Shown one piece after another: positions 43,236-50,555 of a stretch of 64,000 nucleotides of DNA. A program made the translations under genes and the position numbers. The DNA comes from Tepidiforma sp. GTDB taxonomy: Bacteria > Chloroflexota > Dehalococcoidia > Tepidiformales > Tepidiformaceae. The first letter of the stretch is position 1, and every line of letters begins with the position of its first letter. The notes below the pieces were generated by a model. The model was given only the letters and a program-made list of their open reading frames with translations. It did not search any database and was not told the origin of the DNA. Where the stretch lies: the NCBI RefSeq assembly GCF_026003995.1, contig NZ_BPIG01000002.1, positions 310,001 to 374,000 of the forward strand, read 5' to 3'.

Positions 43236-44406
43236 ATCGCTCCTCCCTTCTCCCGCTCTCCCTTTCTCCCGCTCTCCCCTTCTCCCTACTCCCTCCTCCC
43301 TCCTCCCTCCTCCCTGCTCCCTCGATCGTCCCCCCGCCCAGCACCTCCTCCCCGCGGTAGAAGGCGATCGCCTGCCCCGGGGTGAGCGCCCGCTGCCGCT
43401 TCTCGAACCGCACCACGGCCCGGCCCGGCCCGGCCTCCTCGAGCACCGCCGCAGCCGGTTCCGACCGGTAGCGCGCCTTCGCCTCCAGCCGCGTCCCCGG
43501 CGGCGGCGCCTCCCCGGCCACCCACGTCACCTCCGCCGCCTCCACCGTATCCGCGAACAGCGCCTCTTCCGGTCCGATGGTCACGATGTTCCGCGCCGCG
43601 TCGATGCCCGTCACGTACCGCGGCTCGCCCGCCGCGACCCCCAGCCCCCGCCGCTGCCCGATCGTGTACGCCGCAATCCCCCGGTGCTCCCCGACCACCC
43701 GGCCGGTCTCGTCGCGCAGCTCCCCGGGCACCTGCGGCACCCGCGCCTCCACGAAGGCCCGGTAATCGTTCCCCGGCACGAAGCAGATCTCCACGCTGTC
43801 CGGCTTCGCCGCCACGTCGAGGCCCAGCCGCGCCGCGTGCGCCCGCACCTCCTCCTTCGTCAGCCCGCCGACCGGGAGCAGCAGCCGCCGGAGCTGCTCC
43901 TGCCCCAGCATGTACAGCACGTACGACTGGTCCTTCGCCGGGTCGATCCCTCGCAGCAGCCGGTACTGCCCCGCGCCGGCGTCGAACACGACCCGCGCAT
44001 AGTGCCCGGTCGCCACGTACTCCGCCTCCAGCGCCGGCAGCCGCTCCAGCAGCGCGCGGTACTTGATGTGCTCGTTGCAGCGCACGCACGGGTTCGGCGT
44101 CCGCCCCGCCGCGTACTCGGCCACGAACCGCTCCACGACGTGCTCGCGGAACTCCCGCTCGAAGTTCATCACGTAATGGCGGATGCCCAGCTGCCCGGCG
44201 ACCCGCCGCGCATCGTCGATGTCCTCGATGCTGCAGCATTGCTGGTGGCCGCGGAACTCCTCCGGCCGCTCCTCCGTCCACAGCCGCATCGTGACGCCCA
44301 CCACGTCGTAGCCCTGCTCGAGGAGCAGCGCCGCCGCGACGGAGCTGTCCACCCCGCCGGACATCCCGACCACCACCCGGGGGCGTCGCGTCACCTGTGT
44401 TACCAT
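43234..44406 (-). CDS. mnmA: tRNA-specific 2-thiouridylase MnmA with a repeat-encoded tail
   Basis: 390 residues. PP-loop [14 protein letters not shown], substrate and catalytic Cys region [14 protein letters not shown], and CFVPGNDY with the second catalytic Cys. MnmA makes the s2U34 of certain tRNAs using sulfur from IscS or a sulfur relay. The family normally ends at GGGTIE, which is at about 43322. Beyond it are 28 extra residues, [20 protein letters not shown] and ESGRREER, encoded by the C-rich arm of the repeat. The ATG at 44406 follows GAAAGGA closely. Confidence 0.93.
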   Translation of the reverse strand: MVTQVTRRPRVVVGMSGGVDSSVAAALLLEQGYDVVGVTMRLWTEERPEEFRGHQQCCSIEDIDDARRVAGQLGIRHYVMNFEREFREHVVERFVAEYAAGRTPNPCVRCNEHIKYRALLERLPALEAEYVATGHYARVVFDAGAGQYRLLRGIDPAKDQSYVLYMLGQEQLRRLLLPVGGLTKEEVRAHAARLGLDVAAKPDSVEICFVPGNDYRAFVEARVPQVPGELRDETGRVVGEHRGIAAYTIGQRRGLGVAAGEPRYVTGIDAARNIVTIGPEEALFADTVEAAEVTWVAGEAPPPGTRLEAKARYRSEPAAAVLEEAGPGRAVVRFEKRQRALTPGQAIAFYRGEEVLGGGTIEGAGRREEGGGSREKGRAGERESGRREER

Positions 44407-44441
44407 TCCTTTCGCCCGCACCGGCGGGCAGGAGTTCGCGT

Positions 44442-44789
44442 CTGAGTCCCGAGACCCTCGCGCAGCGCGCCGTCGATGTGCTTTCCGAGCATAAAGCGCT
44501 CGATATCGCCCTCATCGACATCTCGCGGACGGCGACCTTCACCAACTACTTTGTCATCGCCACCGCGCAGTCGCCACTCCAGTTCGACGCCCTCGTCGAG
44601 TACCTCGAGCGCGACCTCGGCCCGAAGGGCATCCCGCTCCGCCACCGCGAAGGCTCGCCCGAGTCCGGCTGGGTGCTCCTCGATTTCGGCGACATCATCG
44701 TCCACCTCTTCACCGCCGACCAGCGCGAGTACTACCGGCTCGAAGAGCTCTGGGGCCGAACCTCCCCCGTCGTCCGCTTCGCCGACTGA
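44442..44789 (+). CDS. rsfS: ribosomal silencing factor RsfS (Iojap)
   Basis: 115 residues from the likely start at 44442. [20 protein letters not shown] with [20 protein letters not shown], and [20 protein letters not shown], are characteristic RsfS segments. It binds uL14 and blocks subunit joining when nutrients fall. AGGAG is 7 bases before a CTG at 44442, which fits where homologues begin. The alternatives are the GTG at 44397, which would overlap divergent mnmA, or another non-AUG codon. The start remains the weak point; the protein is secure. Confidence 0.88.
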   Translation: MSPETLAQRAVDVLSEHKALDIALIDISRTATFTNYFVIATAQSPLQFDALVEYLERDLGPKGIPLRHREGSPESGWVLLDFGDIIVHLFTADQREYYRLEELWGRTSPVVRFAD

Positions 44790-44804
44790 CCCGCCGGACG
44801 GGAT

Positions 44805-45683
44805 TCAGCCCCGCTCGTCCCGCGGCCGTTCGCCGTAGTCGCCGAAGGGCGCATCCCGCCGCCGGATCGTCTCCCGGAAGCCCAGCTCCCGGAAGCTCTC
44901 CACCCAGCGCAGCGCCTCCTCCGTGTGCCGCGTGATGCCGTCGAACAGCGTTCCCAGCAGCTGCGTCGTCCGCAGCCCCATGTTCTCGAACGCCTGGTTG
45001 ATGAGCAGCTTGTTGAGCGCCAGCTGGTTTGCCGGGATGTTCCGGAACCGCCGCGCGTACGCCTCCGTCCGCTCCGCCAGCTCCTCCGCCGGGTACACGT
45101 GTGAAACGAGCCCGATCCGGTAGGCCGTCGCCGCGTCGATCTGGTCCCCCGAGAGCAGGAACTGCTTCGCGTGCTCCAGCCCCAGCCGGTAGACCCAGAG
45201 CATCGTCGTCGGCGTCCCGTAAATCCGCGACGGCGGGTAGCCGATGATCGCGTCCTCCGCCATGAAGATCAGGTCGGCGCAGAGCAGCAGGTCCGTCCCG
45301 CCGCCCAGCGCATAGCCGTGGACCTGCGCGATGACCGGCTTCGGGCACTCCCAGAGCGTCATGAACCGCCGCATGTTGTGGCCCATGAACTGGAGGTCGC
45401 GCACCGGGTCCCAGGCGCCGGGCCGCGGCTCCGGGTGCGGCGCATCGAACCGCCGCGGCCAGGGCACGCCGCCGGCGCCGGGATTCAGGTCGTATCCTGC
45501 CGTGAACACCCGCCCCGCCCCCCGCAGCACGATTGCCGAGACCGCCGCCGACGCCGTCGCCCGCTCCACCGCATCCGCGATCCCCTGGATGACCGCCTCG
45601 TTCAGCGTGTTCAGCTTCTCCGGGCGGTTCAGCGTCACCACCGCGATCCCGTCGCGCTCCTCGTACAGCACCGGCTCGGCCAT
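44805..45683 (-). CDS. enoyl-CoA hydratase/isomerase (crotonase) family protein
   Basis: 292 residues. VVTLNRPEKLNTLNEAVIQG, then RVFTAGYDLN, and the oxyanion-hole block AQVHGYALGGGTDLLLCADL. The catalytic Glu positions of hydratases are not evident by eye, so substrate is open. It probably acts on acyl-CoA in degradation. TATACT at 45691 is 7 bases before the ATG. Start 45683 lies just outside repeat island 2. Confidence 0.85.
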   Translation of the reverse strand: MAEPVLYEERDGIAVVTLNRPEKLNTLNEAVIQGIADAVERATASAAVSAIVLRGAGRVFTAGYDLNPGAGGVPWPRRFDAPHPEPRPGAWDPVRDLQFMGHNMRRFMTLWECPKPVIAQVHGYALGGGTDLLLCADLIFMAEDAIIGYPPSRIYGTPTTMLWVYRLGLEHAKQFLLSGDQIDAATAYRIGLVSHVYPAEELAERTEAYARRFRNIPANQLALNKLLINQAFENMGLRTTQLLGTLFDGITRHTEEALRWVESFRELGFRETIRRRDAPFGDYGERPRDERG

Positions 45684-45690
45684 CGCGCGG

Positions 45691-45696
45691 AGTATA
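45691..45696 (-). promoter_or_regulatory. -10 TATACT, leaderless promoter of the crotonase gene
   Basis: The minus strand reads TATACT, 7 bases before the ATG. The repeat island begins only 15 bases further upstream, so it may influence this promoter. Confidence 0.55.
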
Positions 45697-45710
45697 GCGA
45701 GAAGGGAGGA

Positions 45711-45822
45711 GGGAGAAAGGGAGAAAGGGAGAAAGGGAGAAAGGGAGAAAGGGAGAAAGGGAGAAAGGGAGAAAGGGAGAAAGGGAGAAAGGGAGAAAGG
45801 GAGAAAGGGAGAAAGGGAGAAT
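45711..45822. repeat. GGGAGAAA 8-mer array, 13 perfect units plus one variant
   Basis: Thirteen exact GGGAGAAA copies (45711-45814) and a final GGGAGAAT. The same array with 2 units and the same following block lies at 20303-20326. Copy-number change between identical flanks shows it is a variable tandem repeat. All-purine on one strand; a mirror repeat that could form triplex DNA. Confidence 0.9.
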
Positions 45823-45869
45823 CCCCCTCCGCCAGGTCTCCCACCTCCCAACTCCCAACCCCCACCACC

Positions 45870-45894
45870 GTAGTCGCGGGCCTCCGTGCCCGCG
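45870..45894. repeat. GTAG-headed hairpin (third copy)
   Basis: GTAG (45870-45873), stem CGCGGGC/GCCCGCG (45875-45894), loop CTCCGT. The base pair at the stem end differs from the 20370 copy (G-C there, C-G here) but pairing is kept. Confidence 0.65.
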
Positions 45895-45955
45895 GAGGGC
45901 CGGGATGCCCACCCGGACGTTCGAATGCACCGCCTCCCGGTTCCCGCCCCACTCC

Positions 45956-46085
45956 CACCGCCGCCGCGGAGCGGCGGCATCCCGCGGCGCCGCCGGCGAA
46001 GCCGGCCAGCCATCCCCCGCGGCTCCAGCCGCGCCACCGCCGGCGCAGCCGGCCAGCCATCCCCCGCGGCGCCAGCCGCGCCACC
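45956..46085. repeat. GC hairpin module D, copy 2 with duplication
   Basis: The hairpin set of 20599-20690 recurs here almost unchanged, and its last two hairpins are then repeated (GCCGGC-GCA-GCCGGC and CGCGGC-GCCA-GCCGCG). It ends 10 bases before the end of the sensor kinase gene. Confidence 0.7.
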
Positions 46086-46094
46086 GCCTCCCCC

Positions 46095-47453
46095 TCACCC
46101 CATCGGCGCGCGCCGCCGCCCGATGAACCGCTTCGGCAGCCGCACCGTGAACGCCGCTCCCTCCCCCGGCCGGCTCGCCACCGTCGCCGTCCCGCTGTGC
46201 GCCCGCACCAGGTGCTTCACGATCGCCAGCCCCAGCCCCACCCCCGCGTTCGCCCGCGAGGCATCCGACTTGAAGAACCGCTCGAACACCCGCGGCTGGT
46301 CCTGCTCCGGGATGCCCGGCCCCTCGTCCCGCACCGTAATCGCCACGAGGTCGCCCTCGTCCCGCGCCGTCACCCACACCCGGCCGCCCGGCGGCGACCA
46401 CTTCACGGCGTTGTCCAGCAGGTTTGTCGCCACCCGGAGCAGCGCCGCCCGGTCGGCCTCCACCTCCAGCTCCGTCCCCTCCACCACGATCGTCACGTGG
46501 CCCGCTTCCGCCCGCGTCTGCAGCAGGCCGGCTGCCTCCGCCAGCAGCTGCCCGACCGCCACCCGCTCCGGCTTCAGCTGGATCGCCCCTGATTCGATCC
46601 GCGAGAGGTCCAGCAGCTCGTTCACCAGCGTCGTCAGCCGGTCCACCTGCCGCAGGATGCGCGCGTAGAACTCGGGCGCCTCCTCCGGCTCCACCCCGTC
46701 GGCCAGCGTCTCCACCAGCGCCCGGATCGACGCCAGCGGCGTCCGCAGCTCGTGCGAGACGTTGCTCACGAAGTCCCGCCGCACCTGGTCCAGCCGCTGC
46801 ACCTCCGTCAGGTCCGTCAAAATCAGCAGCACCGCCCAGTCGCCGCCCTCACGAATCGGCAGGGCCGCTGCGCGAAGCGGCACCCGCCCCGTCCCGAAGC
46901 TGATGATCGCCGTCTGCCCCCGCCCTTCCTGCACCGCCCGCCGCACCAGCGCCTCCAGCTCGTAGTCCCGCGCCACTTCGATGAGCCGCCGGCCGATCGC
47001 GTCCGCCATCGGCATCTGGAAGAGCGCCGTCGCCGCAGGGTTCAGGAACCGCACCGTCGTGTCCGCGCTCAGCGCCGCCATCGGGTCCGACGAGGCGTCG
47101 AACACCGCCTCGAGCCGCGCGTGTTCGAAGGCCACGCTCTCGAACAGCGTCGCCACCCGGCCCGCCATCACGTTGAACGCCCGCGTGAGTTCGCCGGCCG
47201 GCCCCGGCTCATCGGGCACCCGCTGCGCCAGCTCGCCTTCCGAAATCCGCTCTGCCGCCTCCACCACCGTCCGCACGGCCCGCGACGGCCGCCAGAACGC
47301 GAAGTACCCCGCCGCCGCGCCCGCGGCCGCCGTCGCACCGAACGCCAGCAGCTCCCGCACGCCCGGCCCGTCGCTCACCAGCCCCGCGAGGAAGCCGACG
47401 ACCGCCGCCAGCAGCGCGATCCCCGCGCCCCGCGCCGCGAGGTCCCGGCTCAT
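46095..47453 (-). CDS. phoR: PhoR-type sensor histidine kinase
   Basis: 452 residues. Two N-terminal membrane helices (about 8-55), HAMP, a PAS domain around 115-215, HisKA with SNVSHELRTPLAS, and HATPase boxes LLDNAVKWSPPG and VGLGLAIVKH. It phosphorylates the regulator encoded 3 bases upstream; phosphate sensing is the family norm but is not proven here. Its end abuts repeat island 2. The ATG at 47453 is close to the stop of phoB, suggesting coupled translation. Confidence 0.88.
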   Translation of the reverse strand: MSRDLAARGAGIALLAAVVGFLAGLVSDGPGVRELLAFGATAAAGAAAGYFAFWRPSRAVRTVVEAAERISEGELAQRVPDEPGPAGELTRAFNVMAGRVATLFESVAFEHARLEAVFDASSDPMAALSADTTVRFLNPAATALFQMPMADAIGRRLIEVARDYELEALVRRAVQEGRGQTAIISFGTGRVPLRAAALPIREGGDWAVLLILTDLTEVQRLDQVRRDFVSNVSHELRTPLASIRALVETLADGVEPEEAPEFYARILRQVDRLTTLVNELLDLSRIESGAIQLKPERVAVGQLLAEAAGLLQTRAEAGHVTIVVEGTELEVEADRAALLRVATNLLDNAVKWSPPGGRVWVTARDEGDLVAITVRDEGPGIPEQDQPRVFERFFKSDASRANAGVGLGLAIVKHLVRAHSGTATVASRPGEGAAFTVRLPKRFIGRRRAPMG

Positions 47454-47456
47454 CGC

Positions 47457-48164
47457 TCAGCCTTCGAAGAGGTAGCCGCTCCCCCGGATCGTCCGCAGCC
47501 GGGTCGGGTTCGCCGGGTCGTCCTCGATCTTCTGGCGCAGCCAGCGCACATGCACGTCCACCGTCCGCGGCCCGCCGTAGAAGTCGTAGCCCCACACGTC
47601 ATCGAGGATCTGCTCCCGCGAGAACACCTTACCCGGGTGCTGCGCGAAGAATAGCAGGAGTTCGAATTCCTTCGGCTTCATGCGGAGCACCCGCCCGTTC
47701 CGCGTCACCTCCCGCCGCTCCCGGTCCAGCGCAAGGTCGCCCGAGACGATGACGCTCGGGCCTAAGTCCGGCGCGGCCCGCGGCCCCGACCGGCGCAGCA
47801 GCGCCCGGATCCGCGCCATCAGCTCCCGCATCCCGAACGGCTTCGCCATGTAGTCGTCGGCGCCCGTATCGAGCCCCGCCACCCGGTCCCCCTCCCCGCC
47901 GAGCGCCGTGAGCATGATGATCGGCACGTCCGAATCCCGCCGCAGCATCCGGCAGACCTGGATGCCGTCGATGCCCGGCAGCATCACGTCCAGCACGATG
48001 AGGTCCGGGTGTTTCTCCCGCGCCAGCCGCAGCCCGTCGTCCCCCCGCGCTGCGGTCAGCACCTGGTAGCCCTCGCGCTTCAGATTGTGCGCGAGGGTGA
48101 AGAGCAGGGACTCTTCGTCTTCGACGACCAGGACTTTCGGGTGGCGTTCGCTCACGGCGGCCAT
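47457..48164 (-). CDS. phoB: PhoB-type response regulator
   Basis: 235 residues. Receiver with VVEDEESLLFTLAHNL, phospho-Asp in LIVLDVMLPG, Lys in AKPFGM, then a winged-helix domain with KPKEFELLLFFAQHPGKVFS. First gene of the phoB-phoR pair. TAGGAT lies about 11 bases upstream, and the divergent TlpA gene begins 90 bases away. Confidence 0.88.
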   Translation of the reverse strand: MAAVSERHPKVLVVEDEESLLFTLAHNLKREGYQVLTAARGDDGLRLAREKHPDLIVLDVMLPGIDGIQVCRMLRRDSDVPIIMLTALGGEGDRVAGLDTGADDYMAKPFGMRELMARIRALLRRSGPRAAPDLGPSVIVSGDLALDRERREVTRNGRVLRMKPKEFELLLFFAQHPGKVFSREQILDDVWGYDFYGGPRTVDVHVRWLRQKIEDDPANPTRLRTIRGSGYLFEG

Positions 48165-48175
48165 TGCGTACTTCC

Positions 48176-48181
48176 ATCCTA
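48176..48181 (-). promoter_or_regulatory. -10 like TAGGAT of phoB
   Basis: The minus strand reads TAGGAT, about 11 bases before the ATG at 48164, in the short divergent gap shared with the TlpA-like gene. Confidence 0.35.
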
Positions 48182-48240
48182 CGACGGCGTGTTAACGGAA
48201 AGGGAACGGAAACCCCGGGGCGTCCAACTCCCCCGGCCGG

Positions 48241-48246
48241 TACACT
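48241..48246 (+). promoter_or_regulatory. -10 TACACT, leaderless promoter
   Basis: TACACT is 7 bases before the ATG at 48254 and no ribosome site is present. It diverges from the phoB promoter. Confidence 0.5.
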
Positions 48247-48253
48247 CGAAGCG

Positions 48254-48877
48254 ATGACCAGCGCGCCCCCTTCGCGCCCGCGCCAGCTCGCCGGCTACGT
48301 CGCCCTCGGCCTCGCCGCCGTCTTCGCCATCGGCGCCGGCATCTACTTCTTCGCCCTCGCCCCTGATGAGGCCGCGGCGCCCGGGAGCCCTGCCCTCCCC
48401 ACCGTCTACCCCAACACCGGCCCGCTCGTCCCCGACCGCCCCGAAATCGGCAAGCCCGCGCCCGACTTCGCCCTCGTCGATGCCCGCGATACGTCCGTCG
48501 TTCGCAAACTCTCCGACTTCCGCGGCAGGGTCGTGCTCCTCAACTGGTACGCCAGCTGGTGCGACCCCTGCCGGCGCGAAATCCCCGCCTTCCTCGCCGC
48601 CCGCGAGGCGCTCGGCGGCCAGCTCGAAATCCTCGGCGTCGACTACCTCGAACCCCCGGAAAAAGCCGTCGGCATCCTCGATGAGCTCGGCGCCGACTAC
48701 CCGGCCCTGCTCGATGCGAACGGCTCGGTGGCCAGCCACTACCGCATCCCCGGCATGCCGACCACCTTCCTCATCGGACCGGACGGCACGCTCCTCGCCA
48801 TGCGCGCCGGCGAACTCCGCGAAGCCGAACTGGCCGACTTCCTCGCGAAGGCCGGCCTCGACTACCGGCCGAACTAG
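48254..48877 (+). CDS. membrane-anchored TlpA-type thioredoxin, second paralogue
   Basis: 207 residues. A transmembrane anchor near 15-35 (GYVALGLAAVFAIGAGIYF), then a thioredoxin domain with WCDPC in LNWYASWCDPCRREIPAF, and cis-Pro at PGMPTTFLI. Related in layout to the protein at 8600 but with a different active-site middle (DP instead of GP). Periplasmic-side disulfide reduction is likely. It is not next to ResB. Start at 48254 follows the TACACT box; an ATG at 48164 would read through the phoB promoter region. Confidence 0.86.
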   Translation: MTSAPPSRPRQLAGYVALGLAAVFAIGAGIYFFALAPDEAAAPGSPALPTVYPNTGPLVPDRPEIGKPAPDFALVDARDTSVVRKLSDFRGRVVLLNWYASWCDPCRREIPAFLAAREALGGQLEILGVDYLEPPEKAVGILDELGADYPALLDANGSVASHYRIPGMPTTFLIGPDGTLLAMRAGELREAELADFLAKAGLDYRPN

Positions 48878-48891
48878 CCGCCCGGGCGCGC

Positions 48892-49095
48892 TCACCCCCG
48901 GTCCGCTTCGAACCACCCCGGCCCATCGCCCGCCGGCGCCGCCCCCCGCCGCTCTTCCTGCCCCGCCCGCGGCCCCGGCCCGGCGTTCCGCCCCGTCTCG
49001 TCTTCGGACCGCCACCAGCCGAACGCTGCTGCCATCACCACCAGCAGCGCCGTCAGCACGATCATCATCCGCCGTGTCCTCAAGTAGTGCGGCAT
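48892..49095 (-). CDS. small single-helix membrane protein, 67 aa
   Basis: MPHYLRTRRMMIVLTALLVV begins with a basic stretch and one helix (to about 26), then a short charged, Gly/Pro-rich cytoplasmic or exterior tail. It follows the flavocytochrome-type reductase with a 13-base gap on the same strand. No known family; possibly a subunit or stability factor of the reductase. Confidence 0.5.
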   Translation of the reverse strand: MPHYLRTRRMMIVLTALLVVMAAAFGWWRSEDETGRNAGPGPRAGQEERRGAAPAGDGPGWFEADRG

Positions 49096-49108
49096 GCCGG
49101 CCCCTCCT

Positions 49109-50428
49109 CTAGGCGATATCGAACCGTTCCGCGCGAATCTGCGCCGCCGGCACGCCGCGCGCCAGCAGCGTCCGCTCCGCGAGGTCCATCAGCGGCGGCG
49201 GCCCGCAGACGAGGTACTGCGTCCCCTTCGTCCCGAACCGTTCCACGAGCTGCTCCACGGTCGCGGCCGTCGGCAGCCCCGCCTGCCCGGTCCAGCCTGC
49301 CGGCGCCTCCCGCGGCAAGAGCATCAGCTCCAGCGGCCGCTCTGCCGCCATCCGCTCCAGCTCCTCCCGGTACACCATCCCCTCGAGGCTCCCGGCCGCG
49401 TACAGCAGCGCCATCGGCCGCCCGTCGCCCCGGTCGCGCCACGTCCGGAGGATGCTCATGATCGGCGTGATGCCCACCCCGCCGGCGATGAAGACCCCCC
49501 GCTCCGAACCCAGGTCGAGCGTGAACGCCCCGTACGGCCCATCGAGGTACGCCCGCGTCCCCGGCCGAACCTGCCCGATGCGCGCCGTCCAGTCGCCCAG
49601 CTCCTTGATCGTGAACTCCACCCGGTCCCGCCGCTCCGCGCTGGAGGCGAACGAGAACGGGTGCTGCTCCAGCGAAAACGGGCTCGCCCCGATGGTCACC
49701 CACGCGAACTGCCCGGCCTCGAACCGCAGCCCGGCGTGGCCCGCCGGCTCCAGCGCCACCGTCCACGAACTGCCGGGCTCGCGCCGCACCTCCGCCACCC
49801 GCCACGGCCGCCGGCCCATCCGCCAAGGCCGCACGACCCGCGTGTAGCCCAGCAGGCCGATCGCCCCGGCTGTCAGCCCCGTCCAGAGCGCCCGCTTCCA
49901 CCAGTCATCGATGTACACCCCCACGCGGAGGATGTGCACCAGCCCGATGAACACGATGACCGTCGCCAGCACCGCGTGCGCCAGCCTCCACCACTCGTAC
50001 GGGATGCCCAGCGCCCGCCGCCACAGGCTCGTCACGAGGATCGCTGCCAGCGCCAGCATCGCGACCCACAGCGCGCCCGCCCGCGCCAGCCCCTCCCGCG
50101 GGTCGAGGAAATCGACGAACCGGTCGTCCGCCGCTATTGCCAGCACGGGGTGCGCGACCACCAGCGCGAACGCCGAAATGCCCGCCTGCCGGTGCAGCTG
50201 CATCAGCGTGTCCAGCCCCGAGCCCGGCGCAATCCACCGGAACCGCGCCGTCAGCGCGAACTGCAGCCACATCATCGCCAGCCCGATGAACCCCAGCGCC
50301 ACCGAGAACTCCAGCAGGAACTCCCGCCCCCGCCGGTCGTGGTCCACCGCCGCAATCCACGGCATCGCCGCGATGATGAGCACGTACGCGGCCGCCCAGG
50401 CAGCCGCCTGCCTCCTGCTGCGTGACAT
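49109..50428 (-). CDS. ferric reductase-like flavocytochrome with FAD/NAD(P)H domain
   Basis: 439 residues. Six N-terminal helices with conserved His in QLHRQAGISAFALVVAHPVLA and in RLAHAVLATVIVFIGLVHIL, the heme ligand pattern of the ferric reductase family. The C-terminal half is a ferredoxin-reductase fold: FAD-binding HPFSFASS and nucleotide-binding FIAGGVGITPIMSI. It probably moves electrons from NAD(P)H across the membrane to Fe(III) or another acceptor. The start at 50428 has GAGGGGG upstream. It is in a unit with the 67-residue membrane protein. Confidence 0.85.
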   Translation of the reverse strand: MSRSRRQAAAWAAAYVLIIAAMPWIAAVDHDRRGREFLLEFSVALGFIGLAMMWLQFALTARFRWIAPGSGLDTLMQLHRQAGISAFALVVAHPVLAIAADDRFVDFLDPREGLARAGALWVAMLALAAILVTSLWRRALGIPYEWWRLAHAVLATVIVFIGLVHILRVGVYIDDWWKRALWTGLTAGAIGLLGYTRVVRPWRMGRRPWRVAEVRREPGSSWTVALEPAGHAGLRFEAGQFAWVTIGASPFSLEQHPFSFASSAERRDRVEFTIKELGDWTARIGQVRPGTRAYLDGPYGAFTLDLGSERGVFIAGGVGITPIMSILRTWRDRGDGRPMALLYAAGSLEGMVYREELERMAAERPLELMLLPREAPAGWTGQAGLPTAATVEQLVERFGTKGTQYLVCGPPPLMDLAERTLLARGVPAAQIRAERFDIA

Positions 50429-50541
50429 CGCCGTCCCCCTCGCCGGTCTCCCCGGAGTGTGCCGTCGCGGCATCCAGCCCGCTACCGCCGGTCGGCCGGC
50501 TCCGCCGGGGCCGCTGGCCCGTCCCCCGGCACCCGCCCGCC

Positions 50542-50547
50542 TATAAT
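50542..50547 (+). promoter_or_regulatory. -10 TATAAT, leaderless promoter
   Basis: A perfect consensus TATAAT, 8 bases before the GTG at 50556, with no ribosome site. The best -10 match in the window. Confidence 0.65.
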
Positions 50548-50555
50548 CGAACCCC

